A DNA stretch of 10,631 nt. It comes from Oscillospiraceae bacterium (GTDB lineage Bacteria > Bacillota > Clostridia > Oscillospirales > Oscillospiraceae). The notes below the pieces were generated by a model. That model saw nothing but the letters and a program-made list of their open reading frames with translations. It was not told the origin of the DNA and did not search any database. Made by a program: the position numbers and the translations under genes. The stretch is taken from positions 1-10,631 of the forward strand of contig JAEDIZ010000072.1 in NCBI GenBank assembly GCA_016296635.1, given 5' to 3'. Shown one piece after another: positions 6,693 to 10,631 of this stretch. The stretch's first letter is position 1. Every line of letters starts with the position of its first letter.

Positions 6693-8063
6693 TTATTTCA
6701 TCCGAAGCAGGTCTTCCCCTGCCTTATAAATATCGCCGGCGCCGACCGTCAGAAGAATGTCACCCGGCTGCGCAAGCTCTGCAAGGCAGGCTGCCGTCTC
6801 CGGCAGACTCGGGCAGTAAATGCTTCCGGGAATCTCATTCGCCAGATCGCGGGAGGACACGCCGTACTTATCCTGCTCCCGTGCTGCATAAATATCCGTC
6901 AGAACGGCGATATCCACCGTCCGCAGTTCCCGCACAAAATCAGAGAACAGTGCCTTCGTTCTGGTGTAGGTATGCGGCTGGAACGCGCAGATCACGCGCT
7001 TGTAGCCCATGGAACGAACCGCCTCCAAAAGTGCGTGCAGTTCACCCGGATGATGGGCATAGTCGTCATATACATCTGCACCGTGATACCCGCCCTTTTT
7101 CTCCAGTCTGCGTCCGGCACCGCGGAAGTCCGCCAATGCCTTTTCGACCGCCGCCGCTTCGATTCCGTACTCATGTGCAACAAGGCAGGCAGCCAAGGCA
7201 TTCATGGCGTTATGTCTGCCGATGGTGCCGAGATGCAGATGGCAGTAGGTTTCACCGCCGCAGATCACGTCAAACTCACACCAGTCCTCAGAGAAGTTTC
7301 TGCCGTAAACGTCATTCGTTTCGGCAAAGCCGAAGGTCTTAAAGGAAAGGCCGCGCAGCGCATCCAGCGTATTGGGATCATCGCCGTTTGCAGCAATCAG
7401 TCCGTCCGCAGGCACCAGCTCCGCAAACGCCCGGAACGAATGCTCAACGTCCTCAAGATCCTTGAAAAAGTCAAGATGATCCGCCTCGATGTCCAATACG
7501 ACCGCCGCTGTCGGGAAGAAGTTGAGGAAAGAATTGCAATATTCGCAGCTTTCCATGATAATGGTGTCGCTGTTGCCAACACGGTGTCCCGCGCCGAGCA
7601 GCGCCAGGAAACCGCCGATCATGACCGTCGGATCCTTTCCCGCCTCCATAAAGATGTGGGTCAGCATGGATGTCGTTGTCGTCTTGCCATGCGTTCCGGA
7701 TACGCAGATCGCGTTTTTGTAGGCGCGCATAATGCAGCCCCAGGCCTGCGCTCTTTCAAAGATCGGAATGCCGGATGCTCTGGCGGCGGCAATCTCGGGA
7801 TTGTCGTTGTGCGCAGCAGCGGTACGTATCACGCAGTCCGCGCCGACAATGTTCTCCGCTTTGTGACCGATAGAGACCTGAATGCCTTTTTCGATCAGCT
7901 CATCCGTTGAAACGGAAGCATTCATGTCTGAGCCGGTGATCGTCATGCCCATGCTTCTGAGCACAAGACCGAGCGGGCGCATGGAAACGCCGCCGATACC
8001 GACCAGATGCGCCCGCTTGCCGGGCTGCAGATATTGTTCTATATTCGCACAAGGAGTATTCAC
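6693..8063 (-). CDS. murC: UDP-N-acetylmuramate--L-alanine ligase
   Basis: A 456-residue cytosolic Mur ligase that adds L-alanine to UDP-MurNAc, the first step of peptide-stem synthesis in peptidoglycan. The N-terminal Rossmann-like domain has HLVGIGGVSM; the central ATPase domain has the P-loop GTHGKTTTT at about 123-131 and the DIEADHLDFF metal/substrate region; the C-terminal domain has GRHNAMNALAA and YDDYAHHPGE. ESCEYCNSF replaces the VEADESD-type motif of Proteobacteria, a variant common in Clostridia. The start is GTG at 8063, since GGAGGA lies nine bases upstream. An in-frame ATG at 8087 would add eight residues but has no ribosome-binding site. It is a single-gene transcript, diverging from the tRNA-Val gene, and ends at its own terminator. 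Confidence 0.96.
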   Translation of the reverse strand: MNTPCANIEQYLQPGKRAHLVGIGGVSMRPLGLVLRSMGMTITGSDMNASVSTDELIEKGIQVSIGHKAENIVGADCVIRTAAAHNDNPEIAAARASGIPIFERAQAWGCIMRAYKNAICVSGTHGKTTTTSMLTHIFMEAGKDPTVMIGGFLALLGAGHRVGNSDTIIMESCEYCNSFLNFFPTAAVVLDIEADHLDFFKDLEDVEHSFRAFAELVPADGLIAANGDDPNTLDALRGLSFKTFGFAETNDVYGRNFSEDWCEFDVICGGETYCHLHLGTIGRHNAMNALAACLVAHEYGIEAAAVEKALADFRGAGRRLEKKGGYHGADVYDDYAHHPGELHALLEAVRSMGYKRVICAFQPHTYTRTKALFSDFVRELRTVDIAVLTDIYAAREQDKYGVSSRDLANEIPGSIYCPSLPETAACLAELAQPGDILLTVGAGDIYKAGEDLLRMK

Positions 8064-8072
8064 TATATGGGG

Positions 8073-8078
8073 TCCTCC
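8073..8078 (-). promoter_or_regulatory. Ribosome-binding site that fixes the murC GTG start
   Basis: GGAGGA on the minus strand lies nine bases before GTG 8063. It falls after the alternative ATG at 8087, which lacks any such site, so the GTG is preferred. Confidence 0.8.
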
Positions 8079-8122
8079 GTTTTTCATAAAGCAGTCGCAG
8101 CGAAAGACGCCGCTAATGCAGT

Positions 8123-8151
8123 ATTATATACCCTTTTTTCATACAACACAA
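8123..8151 (-). promoter_or_regulatory. Predicted murC promoter
   Basis: On the minus strand a perfect TATAAT (8123-8128) lies 17 bases after TTGTGT (8146-8151). This gives a leader of about 50 bases to the GTG start. The -10 is strong and the -35 moderate. Confidence 0.65.
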
Positions 8152-8210
8152 GGCATTTTTTGTCTTTTTCGGGTGTTTGTCTTTCTAAAAAACAAGGCAG
8201 CGGAACATTG

Positions 8211-8253
8211 AAAAATCAACTCAAAGAAACTCGAAAACTTTCAGTTGATTTTT
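8211..8253. repeat. Long AT-rich inverted repeat between the divergent murC and tRNA-Val promoters
   Basis: AAAAATCAACT (8211-8221) is perfectly inverted as AGTTGATTTTT (8243-8253), and AAAG/CTTT (8223-8226 with 8238-8241) extend the stem inward after one mismatch. The right arm covers the -35 hexamer of the tRNA promoter. It could be an operator or a weak bidirectional terminator; the T runs follow both arms but the stem is GC-poor. Confidence 0.5.
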
Positions 8254-8273
8254 TGATTATCTTCTGTTATACT
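8245..8273 (+). promoter_or_regulatory. Sigma-A promoter of tRNA-Val
   Basis: TTGATT (8245-8250) and TATACT (8268-8273) are separated by 17 bases. Transcription would start near 8280, about ten bases before the mature tRNA 5' end. Confidence 0.75.
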
Positions 8274-8289
8274 GTATATAAATCTTGTC

Positions 8290-8366
8290 GGAGGATTAGC
8301 TCAGCTGGTTAGAGCGCCTGCTTCACACGCAGGAGGTCGACGGTTCGAGTCCGCCATCGTCCACCA
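8290..8366 (+). tRNA. tRNA-Val (anticodon CAC, CCA encoded)
   Basis: A 77-base cloverleaf. The D stem GCTC/GAGC, anticodon stem CCTGC/GCAGG with loop TTCACAC (anticodon CAC at 8324-8326, reading GUG), T loop TTCGAGT and terminal CCA are all clear. Two stem pairs are broken: G4·G69 in the acceptor stem (8293 and 8359) and A50·C64 in the T stem (8340 and 8354). Both odd 3' partners lie after the T loop. Changing only the 3' side to CCGTC and ATCCTCC would restore full pairing, consistent with replacement of the 3' end by an integrating element. The gene has a good promoter and terminator, so it is probably expressed; whether it still functions cannot be told. Confidence 0.93.
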
Positions 8367-8370
8367 CATA

Positions 8371-8405
8371 AAAACGCCGCTGAATTACGTGTTCGGCGGC
8401 GTTTT
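8371..8405 (+). terminator. Rho-independent terminator of tRNA-Val
   Basis: AAAACGCCGC (8371-8380) pairs perfectly with GCGGCGTTTT (8396-8405). The stem extends inward through GAA/TTC with wobble pairs to a 5-base loop. The T tract is built into the right arm. It starts four bases after the CCA end. Confidence 0.85.
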
Positions 8406-8470
8406 CCATTGTTTCCAGAACTTTTTAGAGTAATCTAGAAGGGATTTTTTGGAAGATCTTCTCTTTACTC

Positions 8471-8540
8471 AACCAAAGAATTAGGCAATTTTGGGCTACT
8501 TTTGGTTGCATTTGGTTATCTTTGGTTGCACAAAGTTGCA
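8471..8540. repeat. Tandem 10-bp repeats (TTTGGTTGCA) with an inverted copy; candidate integrase arm sites
   Basis: Four decamers run back to back: TTTGGTTGCA (8501-8510), TTTGGTTATC (8511-8520), TTTGGTTGCA (8521-8530) and CAAAGTTGCA (8531-8540). An inverted AACCAAAG lies at 8471-8478. The period is one helical turn, placing copies on the same face of the DNA, and the site is 105-175 bases from the tRNA 3' end. This layout suits arm-type binding sites of a tyrosine recombinase or an excisionase. The gap 8406-8618 also holds a perfect palindrome GAAGATCTTC (8452-8461) and no gene. Confidence 0.5.
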
Positions 8541-8570
8541 CAGTAAAATTTGATACCGTGGTCATGTTAT

Positions 8571-8608
8571 AAAAAATCCCCTTACTTCCGAGGTGAAAGT
8601 AAGGGGAT
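8571..8608 (-). terminator. Rho-independent terminator of the ADP-ribosylglycohydrolase gene
   Basis: ATCCCCTTACTT (8576-8587) is perfectly complementary to AAGTAAGGGGAT (8597-8608) with a 9-base loop, and the minus strand continues with TTTTTT. It is a textbook terminator ten bases beyond the stop codon. Confidence 0.92.
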
Positions 8609-8618
8609 AAATTATTTA

Positions 8619-9539
8619 TTATTCAACAGGAAATTTTTCATTGAGCAGCTGTCTGACGCGGGCTGCTCCGTAGGCACTTAGAGATGAGACAAAAGTGTCG
8701 ATGTGGTCTGCCTGTGCTTTATCGTCGTTTGCCGTAATGGCCCTTGCGTAGACATAGAACCGGCGAACACGATTGCGGGATTCCGTATCCATATAGAGAC
8801 GAGCTTCGCGCCACAGGTCCTCAGGAACGCCGTAGTATGCTTCCGCAATGGCACCGGAGATTGCAGCCAGCGTATCGCTGTCGCCTCCGATCGAGATCGT
8901 ATTACGAATGCAGTCCTCGAAGTCCGTGCTTTCAAGGAATGCCTCAACGGCGTACGGTACCGTACCGGCGTTCAGGCCCTGAAAGTGTCCGTAGTAATAG
9001 TCGGGCCGGATCTCATCCAAAGTAAAATCAATGGGGTAATAATTCTCGACATACGCTTTGATATCTTCTTTGGATGCACCGTGCAGAGCAAGGTAGCAGG
9101 CACCGGCCGTTGCCTGAGCACCGGCGATTCCGTCCGGGTGATCATGTGTTACCTCGGCAGAATACTTTGCAAGAAGCTCGCACTCCTCCAAAGATCTGGA
9201 AACCCACGCAACCGGGCTGACTCGCATCGCACTCCCGTTACCGCAGCTGTAGTAGGGTTTGTGATCTCTGGAATGGATCCACTCACTGAAGCTGCCGCCG
9301 TAACCACGGTGCGGATAGTTCTGACCGAACCAAGCGTACTCAGTTGTAAACTTATCGTGATAATCTTCCGCAAAGCTATCGGGTCTGGTACGCATAAGCG
9401 CTTCAGCCGTCGCCATCGTCATGATGGAATCGTCCGTCATCTCTGAAACTCCCGGGACAAACAGGGCAAATTCCTTCGTCTTGATGTTGTTCCATTCAAA
9501 TCGCTTACCAACAATGTCACCAATAATAGCACCCTTCAT
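8619..9539 (-). CDS. ADP-ribosylglycohydrolase family protein (DraG-like)
   Basis: A 306-residue protein from the chosen start. The N-terminal MKGAIIGDIVGKRFEW is the family opening. Metal-binding motifs follow in the expected order: MTDDSIM at 34-40 (the T-D-D group), HDHPDGIAGAQ at 132-142, and GGDSDTLAAI at 218-227, whose aspartates complete the dinuclear magnesium site. SCGNGSAMRVSP near 98-109 is also typical. Members remove ADP-ribose from proteins or other targets; the substrate here is unknown. ATG 9539 is chosen because AAGGAGGA lies six bases upstream; an in-frame ATG at 9590 sits inside the predicted -10 hexamer and is ruled out. It is a single-gene unit with its own promoter and terminator in the suspected mobile element, where such an enzyme could undo host ADP-ribosylation (inference). 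Confidence 0.92.
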   Translation of the reverse strand: MKGAIIGDIVGKRFEWNNIKTKEFALFVPGVSEMTDDSIMTMATAEALMRTRPDSFAEDYHDKFTTEYAWFGQNYPHRGYGGSFSEWIHSRDHKPYYSCGNGSAMRVSPVAWVSRSLEECELLAKYSAEVTHDHPDGIAGAQATAGACYLALHGASKEDIKAYVENYYPIDFTLDEIRPDYYYGHFQGLNAGTVPYAVEAFLESTDFEDCIRNTISIGGDSDTLAAISGAIAEAYYGVPEDLWREARLYMDTESRNRVRRFYVYARAITANDDKAQADHIDTFVSSLSAYGAARVRQLLNEKFPVE

Positions 9540-9545
9540 CTGCAG

Positions 9546-9552
9546 TCCTCCT
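9546..9552 (-). promoter_or_regulatory. Ribosome-binding site that fixes the ADP-ribosylglycohydrolase start
   Basis: AGGAGGA on the minus strand lies six bases before ATG 9539. This decides against the longer frame starting at 9590. Confidence 0.85.
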
Positions 9553-9588
9553 TTTTCGTTTCGGCAGAGCTGCCTCGTGTATATACAC

Positions 9589-9597
9589 ATTATAGCA
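9589..9597 (-). promoter_or_regulatory. Extended -10 promoter of the ADP-ribosylglycohydrolase gene
   Basis: On the minus strand a perfect TATAAT (9589-9594) is preceded by TGC (9595-9597), an extended -10. No good -35 is seen 17 bases upstream. The resulting leader is about 45 bases. The rest of the gap up to 9690 is pyrimidine-rich on the plus strand with nothing else recognisable. Confidence 0.6.
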
Positions 9598-9696
9598 CAC
9601 CGCTTTCCGAAAAACCGGGGTTTCCTTTTCTTATATAATTCTTTTCCTTTTTATTCCCCTTCTTCTTTAATTGTAAATTTTTTGTGAACAAAGAAA

Positions 9697-9722
9697 CCCC
9701 GTAGTGGAAAACCACTACGGGG
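9697..9722 (-). terminator. Rho-independent terminator of the small ribbon-helix-helix-like gene
   Basis: CCCCGTAGTGG (9697-9707) and CCACTACGGGG (9712-9722) form a perfect 11-bp stem with a four-base loop. On the minus strand it is followed by TTTCTTTGTT. It lies 17 bases past the stop codon. Confidence 0.9.
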
Positions 9723-9738
9723 AAACTTGTCCGCCCTG

Positions 9739-10110
9739 TTATACGCGGAATTTCTCAGCGAGGACGAAGTAACCATCGAGGATCTTGTTCACCAGCTGAT
9801 CCGGGCTCAGGTGATCCGGGTTGTGCTGTGCTGCCTCCCGCATGACACGGACAGTGTTGCGCTCGGAAAGGTATGTGAAGCCGACTTCGGTGCAGTCCTT
9901 GAGCCGGGTGGCGTTTACGTCTGACGCGATTGCGTTCTGGATATACTGTCGAAGAAGTGCGCCGGGAGATGTTCTGTGCGCCGCCGCGAGCTTCTGGAAA
10001 GCCTCCGCATCTTCCTTTCGGACGTTCGCTCCAACCGTTCTAAAGTTCGGCTTCTTTTTCGGCTTCGGTCTGATGTTGGTGGGTATAGCATTCATGTTTT
10101 CGTTTGTCAT
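9739..10110 (-). CDS. Small ribbon-helix-helix-like DNA-binding protein (hypothetical)
   Basis: A 123-residue protein with no family I can name confidently. A basic, proline-rich N-terminus (residues 1-22, with RPKPKKK) is followed by a strand-like FRTVGANV (23-30), an amphipathic helix RKEDAEAFQKLAAAHR (31-46) and SPGALLRQYIQNAIAS (48-63). This strand-helix-helix pattern resembles the Arc/MetJ/CopG ribbon-helix-helix fold of dimeric DNA binders. The C-terminal half has further charged helices and may serve for oligomerisation or partner contact. AAGGAGGAG lies six bases before ATG 10110. It is a stand-alone gene with its own promoter and terminator; a 26-bp palindrome overlaps its -10 and suggests autorepression. 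No toxin or partitioning partner is adjacent. The fold is inferred by eye. Confidence 0.65.
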   Translation of the reverse strand: MTNENMNAIPTNIRPKPKKKPNFRTVGANVRKEDAEAFQKLAAAHRTSPGALLRQYIQNAIASDVNATRLKDCTEVGFTYLSERNTVRVMREAAQHNPDHLSPDQLVNKILDGYFVLAEKFRV

Positions 10111-10128
10111 TGATAACTCCTCCTTTTT

Positions 10129-10154
10129 GTTAACATTTATGTACGTATGTTAAC
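10129..10154. promoter_or_regulatory. 26-bp palindromic candidate operator upstream of the ribbon-helix-helix-like gene
   Basis: GTTAACAT (10129-10136) is perfectly inverted as ATGTTAAC (10147-10154) around a ten-base centre. It covers the predicted -10 and most of the spacer of the gene's promoter, the position expected for an autorepressor site. The centre-to-centre spacing of the half-sites is 18 bp. Confidence 0.6.
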
Positions 10155-10164
10155 ACGCAGTCAA
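10136..10164 (-). promoter_or_regulatory. Predicted promoter of the ribbon-helix-helix-like gene
   Basis: On the minus strand TTGACT (10159-10164) is followed after 17 bases by CATAAA (10136-10141). The -35 is strong and the -10 is a 4-of-6 match. The -10 lies in the palindrome at 10129-10154. Confidence 0.5.
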
Positions 10165-10196
10165 GGATTTGTCATCACTATTATATATATATAAAT

Positions 10197-10225
10197 CCCC
10201 CGTGGCTGATGAACGGCCACGGGGG
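10197..10225 (-). terminator. Rho-independent terminator of the partial right-edge gene
   Basis: CCCCCGTGGC (10197-10206) pairs perfectly with GCCACGGGGG (10216-10225) with a nine-base loop. On the minus strand it continues as ATTTATATATATA, T-rich though interrupted. It begins nine bases past the stop codon. Confidence 0.82.
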
Positions 10226-10233
10226 TTGCCTTG

Positions 10234-10631
10234 TTACTGTTTCCGCATCTCGCGGAGCTTGCTGTCAACGAGTGCCCGGTCGTAATCCCATATCTTCTCA
10301 CTGATGCCAAAAGCCTCGAATAGCGCCTTCGACTGGCTTGCAGGAAAGTTCATGTCGTAGATCTTTTGCATCTGCTGGAGTGCCCTGCTGTATGTAATGG
10401 TCTTGCCGGAGCTATCCTTGATGCTTTCTACATCTTTTGTAAGTGTGTATGCGGTAAGGTAGTCGGAAATGGATACTCCCTTGTCCGTTGCGTCCTTCGC
10501 CTTCAGTACCCATGCGTCAGGCTCATATGCGCCGTCGGGCTTTGCACCGGAAAGATCCCACCCGGTCGCCTGCGCTTTGTGTGTCCATAACAGAACGAAG
10601 TGCATGATGCTGCCTGCCACGACTGCCCAGC
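10234..10631 (-). CDS. C-terminal part of an unrecognised protein, probably phage-encoded (N-terminus off the window)
   Basis: The frame stays open to the right edge, so the first in-window methionine (10620) is probably internal and at least three more codons precede it. About 132 residues are visible. A hydrophobic piece (IMHFVLLW) is followed by polar, helix-forming sequence with GVSISDYLTAYTLTKDVE, then a DSSGKTITYSRALQQMQ turn-helix and QSKALFEAFGISEKIWDY. I cannot assign a family with certainty. The combination of a lysine/aspartate-rich module, a short G-K-T-I turn, and a final helix with Q-S-x-A-L-F-x-A-F-G-I-S resembles the C-termini of very large polyvalent phage proteins, but this is recall, not a search. 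There are no catalytic motifs. It is the upstream-most gene of the accessory stretch. Confidence 0.6.
   Translation of the reverse strand, partial: WAVVAGSIMHFVLLWTHKAQATGWDLSGAKPDGAYEPDAWVLKAKDATDKGVSISDYLTAYTLTKDVESIKDSSGKTITYSRALQQMQKIYDMNFPASQSKALFEAFGISEKIWDYDRALVDSKLREMRKQ

Larger units (their letters stand above)
8367..10631. mobile_element. Probable left end of an integrated element (prophage or island) at tRNA-Val
   Basis: Support is indirect. The preceding tRNA has mismatches confined to its 3' end; short repeats resembling integrase arm sites follow it; and the gene content switches from housekeeping operons to single accessory genes, each with its own terminator: an ADP-ribosylglycohydrolase, a ribbon-helix-helix-like protein and a probable phage-type large protein. 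No integrase, structural gene or second att copy is visible in the window. The element would continue past the right edge. The exact junction cannot be fixed; the core of strand exchange would be in or near the T arm of the tRNA. Confidence 0.5.

Noticed and set aside
6645..7910. Plus-strand open frame of 421 codons opposite murC
   Set aside because: It mirrors murC in the opposite strand, has no family motif or ribosome-binding site, and murC is unmistakable.
8064..8087. Longer murC start at ATG 8087
   Set aside because: It has no ribosome-binding site, whereas GTG 8063 has GGAGGA nine bases upstream, inside the would-be coding extension.
8501..8540. Short repeats considered as a CRISPR array
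   Set aside because: The units are only 10 bp and abut with no spacers, and no cas gene is present.
8703..9446. Plus-strand open frame of 247 codons opposite the ADP-ribosylglycohydrolase
   Set aside because: It is an antisense shadow; the minus-strand product holds all family motifs and has promoter, ribosome-binding site and terminator.
9540..9590. Longer ADP-ribosylglycohydrolase start at ATG 9590
   Set aside because: The 17 extra residues overlap the predicted -10 and the strong ribosome-binding site, and the family N-terminus begins at 9539.
9739..10110. Small ribbon-helix-helix-like protein as the antitoxin of a toxin-antitoxin pair
   Set aside because: It is a single gene flanked by its own promoter and terminator, with no small toxin-like frame adjacent on either strand.

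Overview
The window looks like part of the chromosome of a spore-forming Clostridia bacterium with moderate GC, probably in the Oscillospiraceae/Ruminococcaceae range. This rests on gene content: scpA-scpB-DUF2953-ytfJ(gerW)-D,D-carboxypeptidase-rluB is a conserved Firmicutes block, and ytfJ together with a sporulation-type carboxypeptidase marks an endospore former. Placement below the class is inference. Every protein gene lies on the minus strand. The only plus-strand gene is a tRNA-Val.

Positions 1-8087 are housekeeping. Read in the direction of transcription (high to low coordinates), murC (8063-6693) comes first, with its own promoter and terminator. A sigma-A-type promoter at 6553-6581 then drives a compact seven-gene run: site-2 protease, scpA, scpB, a DUF2953 protein (ytfI-like), ytfJ, a D-alanyl-D-alanine carboxypeptidase and rluB. 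Spacing is tight or overlapping throughout, and the run ends at a hairpin (1445-1475). This run combines chromosome segregation (ScpAB), envelope and spore functions, and rRNA modification. Below it, an RpiR-family regulator overlaps the start of a BaiN/HI0933-like flavoprotein that runs off the left edge. The regulator's promoter lies just before the rluB hairpin, so its transcript must pass through that hairpin.

Positions 8088-8405 hold the divergent murC and tRNA-Val(CAC) promoters, the tRNA and its terminator. The tRNA has two mismatched stem pairs, both explained if its 3' end was replaced by an incoming element.

Positions 8406-10631 look like one end of an integrated element, probably a prophage or related island. 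They hold a cluster of 10-bp repeats resembling integrase arm sites, an ADP-ribosylglycohydrolase, a small ribbon-helix-helix-like protein with a palindromic candidate operator over its promoter, and the C-terminus of an unrecognised, probably phage-type protein. Each of these three genes is followed by its own strong terminator hairpin, unlike the operon-style core. No integrase is visible; if the model is right it lies beyond the right edge. No gene-free stretch exceeds 300 bases.
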